A stretch of 13,600 nucleotides of DNA from Rhizoclosmatium globosum (taxonomy: Eukaryota; Chytridiomycota; Chytridiomycetes; Chytridiales; Chytriomycetaceae), in contig MCGO01000413.1 in the NCBI GenBank assembly GCA_002104985.1, positions 1 through 13,600 on the forward strand, in the 5' to 3' direction. Positions 1 through 8,458 of this stretch are shown here, one piece after another. The stretch's first letter is position 1, and every line of letters begins with the position of its first letter. The notes under the pieces are model-generated. The model did no database searches. It was not told the origin of the DNA and saw only the letters and a program-made list of their open reading frames with translations. A program made the translations under genes and the position numbers.

Positions 1-90
1 TTCGAATACAATTTCAATCACTTCGAACCAGATACAGCAGCAGTTTGTGAAACATTGTCGCTTTTGGAAGCTCACTGCTTTACGCGATAA
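1..90 (+). CDS. Possible 3' end of a plus-strand gene (partial, unrecognised)
   Basis: Frame 1 is open from the window edge to a TAA at 88-90, giving 29 residues that begin FEYNFNHFEPD and end EAHCFTR. The composition is protein-like, with no low-complexity run, and the fragment would be convergent with the MOCS2B gene, whose stop lies at 267. No family can be recognised from so short a tail. Random open stretches of 30 codons are common, so this rests only on composition and on reaching the window edge without a stop. About 175 bp separate the two convergent stops and would hold both 3' UTRs. Confidence 0.3.
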   Translation, partial: FEYNFNHFEPDTAAVCETLSLLEAHCFTR

Positions 91-217
91 GCCCTGAACT
101 GGTTACTTTTACGCGACGGGACATCGGCCATTGAGCTGAGGTTATGATTTGATGAAAAGGATTGTCACTCTTGATGATAAATTCACAACGTAAATACCAA
201 ATGAATCCTGTGCCCAT

Positions 218-223
218 TTTATT
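218..223 (-). other. Polyadenylation signal AATAAA for MOCS2B
   Basis: AATAAA on the minus strand, about 44 nt past the MOCS2B stop codon, at the distance expected for a fungal cleavage/polyadenylation signal. The motif is short and could be chance in AT-rich sequence. Confidence 0.4.
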
Positions 224-266
224 TACGCATATAAATGCTTCGTACGTAAAGCTTTTATCATCCAAT

Positions 267-832
267 CTAGTGATTACAATTCTCTTTCCACGAACACGAC
301 CCATCCGCATAAATCTCCTTCTTCCAGATCGGAGCTATCCGTTTCACTTCATCAATCAAGAACTCACAAGCATGAAGGGCCTAAATTCAAAATTAGGTTT
401 AAGCTTACACCTAAAAGATTCGAAATCACAAACAAACGTACATCTTTTCTGTGAGGCGAAGAAGCCGCAATAATAACCGACGAGTCTCCACACGGAACAA
501 TTCCAAGTTTATGATGCACGGCAACATGGACAAGTTGAGGCCATTTTGATCTTGCTGAAGCGATTGCAATCTCGATTTGTTTGATTGCCATTGGAATGTA
601 GGCTTCGTAGGCTAGTTCAGTTACTTGTTTTCCTGTTTGGATTCGATGGTGTTCAGTTGGTTGTTTGGTGATGAAACAGCAAGATACCTTGGAAGTTGTT
701 TCGGGTTGTTCCGGAGAAGGTTGCAATGGCTCCGCATGAATCGTCTCCAACTGCGCGGACTAGTTCATCAAGTGTACCGATTGTGTCGGCGACAACGATG
801 AGGGTCTTGGGATTGGCTGATTCAGAACTCAT
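267..832 (-). CDS. MOCS2B: Molybdopterin synthase catalytic (large) subunit, MoaE/MOCS2B family
   Basis: Cytosolic enzyme subunit of molybdenum cofactor synthesis. With the thiocarboxylated small subunit (MoaD/MOCS2A) it converts precursor Z (cPMP) to molybdopterin. Three exons give 149 residues: 832-688, 632-442 and 380-267, with introns of 55 nt (GTATCT...CAG) and 61 nt (GTACGT...TAG). Splicing joins TTRNNFQ to GKQVTELAYEAY and SSPHRKD to ALHACEFLIDEVK, matching the MoaE order: GAIATFSGTTR at about 34-44, the LAYEAY block, VHHKLGIVPCGDSSV, ASSPHR, and the C-terminal APIWKKE. That last block carries the lysines expected at the active site, and the protein ends near SWKEN. Length equals the family norm. 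The ATG at 832 is the only sensible start, since the fold begins within 35 residues. It lies 55 bp downstream of the same-strand UPF0658 gene. The frame is unbroken. In Aspergillus the equivalent gene is cnxH. Confidence 0.93.
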
Positions 833-887
833 TTTGAAAGTGGAACAATGAAATGGAACAAAGAAAGTAACATTTACTTTATCTAAA

Positions 888-2354
888 TTAAGAATGAAAC
901 AATGAATGTTTTGAAACGATACGTGCTCCTTCCTTTTCTCTACGCCATTCCCACATCATTAGCTTTCCGTCGTTGTGAGCGCTATTCGCCTGACTGCCTT
1001 GTCTTGTCTTTTCCTTTCCAGTGTTATTGACACTGCTGGATTGACTCGCCGTCCCATCTTTTATAACTGTTGAACTATAATCAGCCGCAAATAATGGAAA
1101 ATCTTAAGCTTACTATGCTCCTTCAAGCCCTTTCCGAAATGCGACATACACAAACCAGTTACCGCCAGTGATAGTGTAACGACAATAATACTCAATGCAG
1201 CTGTTGAAAAACACGAACACAAAATAAGAGACCGATATATGCAACAAACATCAAATAAAACATACCAAAGAACGTCAGATACTTTTTCGTGTACTGATAC
1301 TTTTCAGGCTTTGTGTAAATACGATAAATCTTGAAACCAAAGTATCCGTCCGCCAGAATCAGACCACACATGAAAGCGATTGTGATGCTTTTGTTTTCAC
1401 TGCGGACCTTTTCAATGAACGGAACCATCAGTCCAGATCATAAGAAGACAACCATACTCCATGTAAAGCAAATGCCAGAATCGCCATCAAATCGGAATCG
1501 CTGCGATCGTGATACTAAACTCTGGATCTCCCGGTTGGATAATAAGAACCAAAACTGGATTCCAAAGCCAAACATGAAAAACACGTCGAGTTTGAGCAGG
1601 AGCACGAAGATTTGATAGACTTGATACATATCTGATTGATTCAAATTATATATTATATTTTAGAGGCATGTGTAGGAGAACAAGAAAACTCACATCGCAT
1701 CGTCGGATCCGCTCCAATTTTTTTATAAATCTTCCATCCAAAGTCAAGATAAAGGTGATAAAAGAGGTAACAATAGAAAACACTACATATCGCCATTATC
1801 GCAGGTACAACATGAAGTAAAGCCCGCATCGTCTGCTTCTGGGTCGGGTCAGCGATGTAAAGAGCGTCTCCAGCCGCTATTCCATTCATCAGACTGTTTG
1901 CTTGCCACGCATCTCCAATATTCATGTTGGATTGAATAGATCCATCCTGAAACCCAGCATACGCCGTCGCGCTGAGCGTAAAGAACAAGAACCCAACAAT
2001 TTGGATCGTGTTTGATGAAATAGCTGTTTAGTAGAGTAGTCAGTAAAACGCCCGGTTTGATGTCAGAAGTTGGGGAATAGACTTACAGCGTCCCAACACA
2101 AGATGATTTGGAACAACTGCGCGAGACAGAAGATGATCAAATATACGACGATACTTTTGTCTCGCCGACAGAGTTGAAAGGGTTTGAGTTTTGAAAGTAT
2201 ATGACTTTATAACTGCTTCGATTGGTATGATGCAGCAGGCTTCTATCAGCACCGTCGCGAGTGTAATATATGCAGTCTAATAAAGGGTTAGTACTTTTAC
2301 AGCGACGTATCTGTTGGACTTGTACCGTTGATGCGCAGCGGGAAGTAGAATCAT
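888..2354 (-). CDS. UPF0658-like Golgi multi-spanning membrane protein, frame broken several times
   Basis: Reading across the minus strand gives a polytopic protein resembling the fungal UPF0658 Golgi membrane family, whose function is unknown. Landmarks in order: helix AYITLATVLIEACCIIPIEAV; helix YLIIFCLAQLFQIILCWDA; SSNTIQIVGFLFF; a helix ending DFGWKIYKKIGADP; the signature VYQIFVLLLKLDVFFMFGFG; IIQPGDPEFSITIAAIP; SENKSITIAFMCG; and near the end HFGKGLKEH. Five plausible introns: 2325-2277, 2086-2024, 1693-1632, 1265-1201 and 1113-1067. The last leads into a hydrophilic tail ending at the TAA at 890-888. The frame is broken near 2155, 2020, 1552, 1490 and 1435. Three of these (2020, 1552, 1490) are cured by one more T in a T run. 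The 5' end is unresolved: the first ATG, 2354, is out of frame with the first helix. It is either a decaying gene or an intact gene hit by assembly indels; I lean to the latter because RPL5 shows the same defect. Confidence 0.65.
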
Positions 2355-2438
2355 CGAACGCGTTCTGTTGGGGAGGAAAATCTGACAATCTTTTCAGTAA
2401 AGCTCGTTTCTTTTACAAGTGATAAGGGTGGGAAATGT
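2355..2438. promoter_or_regulatory. Short divergent intergenic region (shared promoter)
   Basis: The UPF0658-like gene (minus) and the two-helix membrane protein gene (plus) are divergent, with fewer than 100 bp between their first recognisable coding sequence. Any promoter must be shared or overlap the coding ends. No TATA box or known factor site stands out. The boundary is approximate because neither start codon is settled. Confidence 0.3.
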
Positions 2439-3585
2439 GTGGCTCAAAAACTAGTGTCTGATGCCCGACCAAATGATGCCGTCCGTGCACTGTCAGAACC
2501 TCATCTGAAAAGTCACTGGTTCACTTCAGGCAACCTTATTTTCCTGACTCCAAACTCTGACCAATCAGAAAAAAAGGGATGGATCCGCCTTTACCCAACC
2601 GACTCCCCAACCGCCCTCGAGCCCGATCAATTGCCTTCCGCCACGAGTCTCATACATCGAACCAAAACGTTCTTCAAGCGTCGATGGATTAGCACCTCCA
2701 ACTCCAGCAGCCCAGTTCAACGAACCAGAGACAGAATCCCTCATTGCAATCCCGAACACCAAATCCAAATCCACGAAGAAGACGAAGACGAAGATGAACC
2801 CTACATCGCCCCGCAAACCAGACACCTTGAATCCCTTTCCTCCTTCATCCCCCTTTCTCCGCCCAACTCCGTAAAGATGATTGCAAAGATAGTGTGCACG
2901 GAAACAGCAACGGGAACTGTGGCGTTTCCGCTCACCCCACCTCCGCAATTACACACACGCATCGCAGCACAAGTATACACTGCACGGATAAATGCAATCA
3001 ATGAGTTGTTGAAGGATATCAAGTCTCTCAACGATTTTTCCCCTTTGTGGTTCGTTATGCCGGTTTTCTATGTCGGAGTTGCGGCGGCAGTGTCGTTTGG
3101 TGTTCCGCTGGCACAGAACTCTCCTGCCAATATTGCGTTCTTGGTGGCGTTTGTGCCGGTTGCAGTGTTGGCCTACTTTCTGGCTTCAAGGCTGCATCGC
3201 CCCAAGGTACCACACAATCTCCTTTTTTCTCCATCTCCATAATCTATCTCTCCCGTAACTTTTAAATACTCAGACCACTTTTTCTTTTTGAATAGTACGT
3301 GTCGGAGATAGAGAAGCTACTACAGACATGGGAAGCGCAGGATGGAACACATTCCAATCAAGTTTCTGTTACAGAGGCATCGAAGGCAGAATTCGTGGTT
3401 CGGAGTTGAATTGGTCTGTGTTTGTGTTTGATGGGCCAACTCAAATGAGAGAACGGCGGGATTCTGCACGTTCTTATGATACTTCGTTCCGGCTTCCAAC
3501 ATATGCAAGTAAAGCTCCGAGTTACAAGAGTTCTCGAGGATCTTTTTCTACTATGAGAAGCAGTGTTAGACTGTCAGATCGATAG
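2439..3585 (+). CDS. Unnamed two-helix membrane protein with disordered acidic N-terminus
   Basis: Not a family I can name. Exon 1 (2439-3206, ORF open from 2349) encodes a polar, proline/serine-rich N-terminal half with an acidic run EEDEDEDEDEP near residue 115. Next come an amphipathic stretch (RINAINELLKDIKSL) and two hydrophobic helices (LWFVMPVFYVGVAAAVSFGV and IAFLVAFVPVAVLAYFLA) at about residues 203-250. An 89-nt intron (3207-3295, GTACCA...TAG) joins HRPK to YVSEIEKLLQTWEAQDG in phase. That frame stops at 3407-3409, but another frame continues with LNWSVFVFDGPTQ and a Ser/Arg-rich tail to TAG at 3583-3585, so one base appears lost near 3390-3406. No ATG starts the long frame: it opens at GTG 2439, and the first in-frame ATG seen is 2878. 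The true start may be in an upstream exon or obscured by another indel. Likely an internal-membrane protein; function unknown. Confidence 0.55.
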
Positions 3586-3879
3586 AAAATGAGGAGTATT
3601 GTTAAACTAATAATCGTTATCTATGTTCAATTCACTAGTAATTCTTTGTTCCACTTTTAATTTTGATCTATAAACCTTTTTGAGTTCTTTGTGAGTTCGT
3701 TTGATTGCCTTTTCATACGATGTTCGATTGTTGTCCTGAGGCTATCCTGGTCCTGAAGTAACGTCAAGATACTCTTTATTTCTGTATGGGCATTGATTCA
3801 TAGAGTTACCTGTACTATTCTCTCTATATCCTTTATTGGGAAGAAGGTCGCGTTTCTTCCAGTTTTCAACTCAGCCAAA
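3586..3879. other. Intergenic: 3' UTR of the membrane gene and RPL5 promoter/5' leader
   Basis: AT-rich, without a convincing coding frame. The last 60 bases before the RPL5 start include pyrimidine-rich runs (TATTCTCTCTATATCC and CGTTTCTTCC), the kind of leader common for ribosomal protein genes in fungi. No specific factor site is claimed. Confidence 0.35.
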
Positions 3880-5077
3880 ATGGTACACACACCCTTCACA
3901 CCACGCCAATCCCCATCGATCAGACCATCGCACACCACGAACGACTCTGGATACGACCATGGAACACTGTTATACTGATCGGATCTGATGCTGTTGGAGG
4001 AACTTGCGCTGTGATGGACTTACGAAGGGAGATGTCCTTGTGACACAACACACTCTCAAAAACAACACCACGAAGAATACCCAAACTAACCCTTCTCTCA
4101 ATTCGCAGCCATTCGTTAAGCTCGTCAAGAACAAGGCTTACTACAAGCGTTTCCAGACCAAGTACCGCAGAAGAAGAGGTTCGTTTCCTATGAGACCCCT
4201 AAAGGAAACTAAGTAACTAACTCTGTAAAAACCAAACCAAACCAAAAGAGGGTAAGACGACTACTACGCCAGAAAGCGTCTTGTCGCCCAGGCCAAGAAC
4301 AAGTACAACTCTCCAAAGTACAGACTTGTTGTTCGTATCACAAACGCCGACATCATTGCCCAGATCGTCTACGCCAAGATCACCGGTGATGTCGTCATGT
4401 GCTCAGCCTACTCGCACGAGCTTCCAAAGTACGGAGTCGAGGTTGGTCTCACCAACTGGTCCGCTGCCTACTGTACCGGTCTCCTCGTTGCCAGACGTCT
4501 CCTCACCCAGCTCAACTTGGCCGACAAGTACGAGGGTAACCAGGAGGTTGATGGTTCCTACTACGAGGTTGAGCCTGTCGACGACGCCCCACGTCCATTC
4601 CAGTGTTTCTTGGACGTTGGTCTCCGCCGCACCACCACTGGTTCCCGTGTTTTCGGTGTCCTCAAGGGTGCCGTTGACGGTGGTCTCTTGATCCCACACT
4701 CTGAGAACCGTTTCCCAGGTTGGGACTCTGCCAAGAAGGAGCTTGACGCCGAGACCCTCCACCGTTACATTCTCGGTGGCCACGTCTCTGACTACATGGC
4801 TGAGCTCGAGGAGGACGATGAGGACTCTTACAAGCGTCAGTTTGCTCGTTACATTGAGAAGGAGATTACTCCAGACGACTTTGAGGAGCTTTACGAGAAG
4901 GCTCACGAGGCTATTCGTGCTGACCCAACTCGTGAGGCTAAGGCTCACGTCTACGACGAGGAGGCCAAGAACAAGCTCAAGAAGTACAAGATGACCAAGA
5001 GAAACTTGAAGCAGCGTGTCGACCGTGTCAAGCAGAAGAAGGCTGCTTGGTTGGCTGCCCGTGCCTCCGACGAGTAA
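3880..5077 (+). CDS. RPL5: 60S ribosomal protein L5 (uL18)
   Basis: Cytosolic large-subunit protein that binds 5S rRNA. Exon 1 is just the ATG (3880-3882), ending at a GTACAC donor. Intron 1 (3883-4108, 226 nt) has an ACTAAC branch site and ends GCAG. Exon 2 (4109-4178) encodes [23 protein letters not shown]. Intron 2 (4179-4248, 70 nt) has a TAACTAAC branch site. Exon 3 (4249-5077) encodes the rest: [59 protein letters not shown] and [12 protein letters not shown], with a basic C-terminus ending ASDE. About 300 residues, as usual for L5. In the near-invariant block REGKTDYYARKR the sequence around 4255-4259 lacks one base between EGKT and DYY. Using the GTAAG at 4252-4256 as acceptor restores frame but replaces EGKT with D, which I find less likely than an assembly deletion. 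Codon use strongly favours C-ending codons, consistent with high expression. Confidence 0.95.
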
Positions 5078-5453
5078 ATGGTTTGTTCATGAACCAACTC
5101 TGTCTTTTTTCTTGCCAAATTTATTGTGGTAATTTGAACTACTTTGTGTTTGATGGAATGTGGTGTCTTTTTGATAATAAACTGTCAAGTAGATATTCCT
5201 CCAATTTATTTGGTTTTCTTCTAGTATTTTTTGGGTTCACAGTCTTGGGATGCGGCTTCACTATCTGCATCACCACCCATTACAGTTCTCTATCGATTCC
5301 AAAATCCCGAATCTTATCGATGCAACGCCTCTAATGAATATACTCTGGCGAATAGTTGCAACGTCGGGACAGCTTTTACTTTAAATTGATGTAGCCGTCA
5401 TAATTAGTCGCCTCTTTTATCCATGCACTTGATGACAATTAATATGTAAAACA
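5078..5453. other. Intergenic: RPL5 3' UTR and spacer up to the transposon
   Basis: No supported gene. An AATAAA at 5176-5181, 99 nt past the RPL5 stop, is a reasonable polyadenylation signal. The remainder is AT-rich spacer. A plus-strand open frame here (about 5047-5334) starts inside RPL5 in another frame and has no recognisable content. Confidence 0.5.
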
Positions 5454-5455
5454 TA
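5454..5455. repeat. TA target-site duplication, left
   Basis: TA immediately before the left inverted repeat, matched by TA at 8371-8372 after the right one. This is the TA duplication typical of Tc1/mariner/pogo elements. A dinucleotide alone is weak; its value comes from sitting exactly at the repeat borders. Confidence 0.75.
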
Positions 5456-5479
5456 CCGTATTTACTCTATCTTCTCAGA
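5456..5479 (+). repeat. Left terminal inverted repeat of the transposon
   Basis: Starts CCGTATTTACTC. Compared with the reverse complement of 8347-8370, 18 of the first 24 positions match, including the first seven, and similarity fades beyond that. Start fixed by the flanking TA. Confidence 0.75.
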
Positions 5480-5546
5480 TTGGAAAATGTCAGATCAATA
5501 AATAATAATTATAAGTTCTCGGATTTATTTCAAAAAGGAATTTCAT

Positions 5547-5556
5547 AAGTCGGATT
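5547..5556 (+). repeat. Subterminal direct repeat AAGTCGGATT, left copy
   Basis: An exact 10-bp match to 8281-8290, with a third partial copy (GTCGGATT) at 8313-8320 and a looser one (TCGGATT) at 5519-5525. All are inside the transposon within about 100 bp of an end, on the same strand rather than inverted. They could be transposase or host-factor sites; function is inferred only from position. Confidence 0.4.
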
Positions 5557-5598
5557 CTCTCTTTGTAACATTATCTCACACGTCACGTCACGTCCACC

Positions 5599-8233
5599 TC
5601 ACCACACTTCCACCTCACTCTCATAATCTACATCCTCACTGTCATCATCGTCGCTCTCGCTTTCCTCAGACTGCAAGTTGACTTCCTCTGCTTCTACACC
5701 CTCTCTTTCCTCTTCCTCGACCTCTTCCTCCTCTACATCGTCCTCCTGCTGCGCAGCTTGCTGGTCCTCAGTCAAGTCTCCTTCTCTCCCTTTCCTGTAC
5801 TCAGCAACAAAGCTTTGGAGGTCGGCCCACCACCCACTCAATTCAATTTTCGACTTCAAGTCAATGAGCCGCCCTCTCCCTACCACTTCCACATCCTTCG
5901 ATTTCAGGAATGCTTTCATTTCTTTTACCATTGGAGCTCTGGAAACGTTGGAGGGTCCTTTGCGACGTGCCTTGGTTACACGTTCAGCTACCATTCTCTC
6001 CACAGCAGATCCTGTTCCCAATTTCCGCTTCAGTGACTTTCCTTTGCCAGGTCTTGGTTTGGCAGAGGAACGGAGAGTCCGTTTCTTAGGGATCTGGCCT
6101 TCGTGAAACGCAGCTTCAGCCCTGGCTACAACTTGAACATCATCCCATCCCAGTGGATTGTTGGCTGCCTCTCTTGCTGCTGCAGCAACAGCATTTCTTG
6201 CCTCTGTCATTGCAGCAACGATTTCTCCTGGCGGCATTCCAACAGCAGTAATCAATACAGCGGCTTGGGCCGCCTCCTCCTTTTCTTTCAATTCCGCAGC
6301 TTGTTTTGCGGCACGTTCAGCCTTCCGAAAACGAGCTGCAACAATGAAATCTGGATCCAAAGCTTTGTCCAGGTAAATGTCGTTCCATCCTCTTTGAATG
6401 ATGTTCTTTCCATCGTCACCAATCTCTTCCAATCTGTTACAGGCCCTTTCTGTCCAGTCCACAGCCAAATCCTTCAACGAATCCATTCTTAAGCGTCGCT
6501 TCAATGCTGCAATTCGATTTGCTTCTGCTTCAAGGGGTGGTAATCCTGCTGCCAAGTCAGCCGCTTTTTGCTCCTTCAAATCAGTCAAAACTCTGAATAT
6601 GAATGAGCTTGTAAGGTTTTTCAGCATGTCTTTCAATGGCTTATGGAGATGTGTGTCATTGATCTGTTGATTATTTGAAATAAATGCTGCACTGATCAAA
6701 AAAACTCACCTGATATGTCCCTGTTCCTCCAGCTGGAATAAAAAATAGAAGCATTCCAGGACATTTCTCCTTGATTTTGGATCGAAATTTGGCAGTGAGA
6801 TTCACAGGCCAGCAATCAAGCAAGAGAACGCAAAGAAAAGAGGTTACATCCGCAACAGAAATTCTGCGGCGAGAAGCCTCCTTTTCCTTCAAAACAGTGT
6901 AGATTCGTACCACAAATCCAACTTTGGTGTCATGATCACACCAATGATTGCTTGTTTTGTGGAAAACAAAACGAGGAAACAATTCTCGGGTTTCTTGCGA
7001 TGGCAAACTGCGATCAGTCTTTCCAGCAAGGATCATGTGAATTGCAACAACGTTTCCAGTTGCGTCCACTGCAAGATTTCCAGTGTATTGGCGTTTATCC
7101 TTGGGAAACATCGATTCCACATGTTTTGACCCTTTCAACTCCCATTTCCTGTCGCCTTGTGGGATGAGATGCGCCCCATATTCATCGCAGCAAACTAGGT
7201 GGGTCAAAGGCATGCCATTGGCAATAAGAATGGCCAACTCGTCCAACAACAAGCCAAACAACCTCTCCTGCTCAACAACTTGGGCAGCAGTAGCCTTAGA
7301 ACCAGTCACACGACGATTACAAAATTGCGCTTCTGATAGTAGGAACCAATAGGCGTACGTGGAGCTTGGAGTCCAATCAGGCTCAAATGGGTAGTGACGC
7401 TTGTGCACTTGATTGGCAAACGCCGCCACAATCTCAACACCAAACCCTGGATAGTCCTTGTGCTCAATACAAAGGGCAACAAGTTCGGCAGCTGCGACAG
7501 GACCCAACTTCATACGATCAGAAGGTGGTTCCAATTGGGCCTTTCGCTGGGCTCTCTCCTTTGCAGCAACAACAACAGCTTCGACCAGATTTGGCTTGAC
7601 TCTCAATGCCTGACGCTTCCACTTTACAGCAAGGGGGCCATTTGATCCCCAATTATTGGCACGACATTCATTGTAAAGTGTAATGTACCGTTTTCGATAA
7701 TCCCCAGCAGTTGAACGAGCAACAGTAATATTGTACGCTACTTGTATATCCGTAATCCACTGATCAATAGTTTTAAACCCGATGTGAGAGCCTAATGACA
7801 GTTTTAGTTTGACGTTGACGTGGAGACGGAACTCACCATCTCCAGCCCAAAAATGCCACTTCTCGTCATACAACTTCTGGACAGATGGGTCTTTTGAGTA
7901 ATATGTCTTTGGTTCAGAGTTTTCTGTATGCTTGCTTGCAAAAGTTGCTGGGGGTAGTGCAGGAAGGTCCTGCTCTGCATACCACTCTGCCACAGTTTGG
8001 GGACCATCCAAAGCCATGTATTCTTTCAAAAGCTCGCCACGTTTAGCAACCTTTTCCAGGTAGTCTTTTGTTGGCCGTCCGACCAGAACAGCAGTTGGGA
8101 GGTTCAGTTTTTCCGTGAAGAACTCAAATGCAGCTCTTTTCTTGGCAGCCGCGGCATTTTGAGCTACTTGCTCGGGTGTTGGGGCAAAATTTGGCGCGAC
8201 GCCCTTTCCCCTCGCAAGAAATGCCTTCATCAT
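5599..8233 (-). CDS. DDE_1-type transposase with SAP-like motif and acidic tail
   Basis: Nuclear cut-and-paste transposase, 862 residues in two exons (8233-6710 and 6663-5599) split by a 46-nt GTGAGT...CAG intron in phase 0. Its DDE_1 (pogo-like) core has the first Asp in VCCDEYGAHLIPQG (D350), then KGSKHVES, DKRQYTGNLAVDATGNVVAIH and SNHWCDHDT. The second Asp is in VLLLDCW (D473), and the third in QINDTHLHKPLK (D511, just after the intron), corresponding to the QPLD..v.KplK motif of relatives. Spacing is DD37D. Residues about 155-190 may form a DNA-binding helix-turn-helix. After the core come an Ala/Glu-rich helical region (about 600-670), a basic stretch KKRTLRSSAKPRPGKGKS that may be a nuclear signal, a SAP-like motif (MVKEMKAFLKSKDVEVVGRG, about 753-772), and an acidic C-terminus (about 805-862). 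I chose ATG 8233; the open frame reaches 8266 but has no earlier ATG. The third Asp exists only in spliced mRNA. Confidence 0.88.
6664..6709 (-). other. 46-nt intron in the transposase gene
   Basis: GTGAGT donor and CAACAG acceptor. Removing it joins GGTGTYQ to INDTHLHKPLK, recreating the conserved segment with the third catalytic Asp. Without splicing the protein ends within 12 residues, before that Asp. Confidence 0.85.
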
Positions 8234-8268
8234 TTTGACGTTTGTTGGTTTGGCGGAAAACGTCAAAA
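8233..8268. repeat. Perfect 11-bp inverted repeat over the transposase start
   Basis: TTTTGACGTTT at 8233-8243 and its exact reverse complement AAACGTCAAAA at 8258-8268, with a 14-nt spacer. On the transcript the 3' arm ends on the A of the start ATG. It could be a protein-binding palindrome or an mRNA hairpin at the initiation site. Confidence 0.6.
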
Positions 8269-8346
8269 CAAATAATAAAAAAGTCGGATTACATATTTAA
8301 GGGATTATTTTTGTCGGATTAAGACAGGAAGATATTTAATTTCTTG

Positions 8347-8370
8347 TCCGGGAAAATGCAGTGAATACGG
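8347..8370 (-). repeat. Right terminal inverted repeat of the transposon
   Basis: Ends GTGAATACGG followed by TA. Its reverse complement starts CCGTATTCACTG, matching the left end at 18 of 24 positions. Confidence 0.75.
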
Positions 8371-8372
8371 TA
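8371..8372. repeat. TA target-site duplication, right
   Basis: TA directly after the right inverted repeat; partner of 5454-5455. Confidence 0.75.
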
Positions 8373-8458
8373 ATCCACATGAATTGACTCGGTCGATTGA
8401 CACAACAAAATTCCTTCCCTCCCAACAAACATTCCTATCAACCGTCACCATCTTTATA

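Larger units (their letters stand above)
5456..8370 (-). mobile_element. Pogo-like (DDE_1) DNA transposon, structurally complete
   Basis: A 2915-bp element bounded by imperfect inverted repeats beginning CCGTATT (left) and ending AATACGG (right), flanked by TA on both sides. It carries one intron-containing transposase gene on the minus strand with an unbroken reading frame and a complete DDD triad. The only other sequence inside is about 140 bp at each end. The right end holds an 11-bp perfect palindrome at the transposase start, and both ends carry copies of AAGTCGGATT and ACGTCA-type motifs. With ends, target duplication and ORF all intact, it is probably a recent insertion and may be autonomous. 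It lies 376 bp past RPL5 and 87 bp before the next plus-strand ATG. Confidence 0.85.

Noticed and set aside
2565..2948. 127-residue minus-strand ORF opposite the two-helix membrane gene
   Set aside because: Low-complexity mirror of the acidic and Pro-rich plus-strand coding sequence; no start context or splice support.
3883..4108. Intronic C/D-box snoRNA in RPL5 intron 1
   Set aside because: There are TGATG-like and CTGA tetramers, but not in the order C box, guide, D box with a closing terminal stem.
4403..4948. 181-residue minus-strand ORF opposite RPL5
   Set aside because: Shadow of the RPL5 coding strand produced by its strong codon bias; composition is a Leu/Val/Thr mirror pattern with no domain.
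5678..6492. Plus-strand ORFs inside the transposon
   Set aside because: Ser- or Cys-rich antisense shadows of the acidic tail and helical region of the transposase.
8231..8233. N-terminal MKAFL of the transposase as a duplicate of the MKAFL in its SAP-like motif
   Set aside because: Only five residues identical and flanking sequence does not align; probably coincidence.
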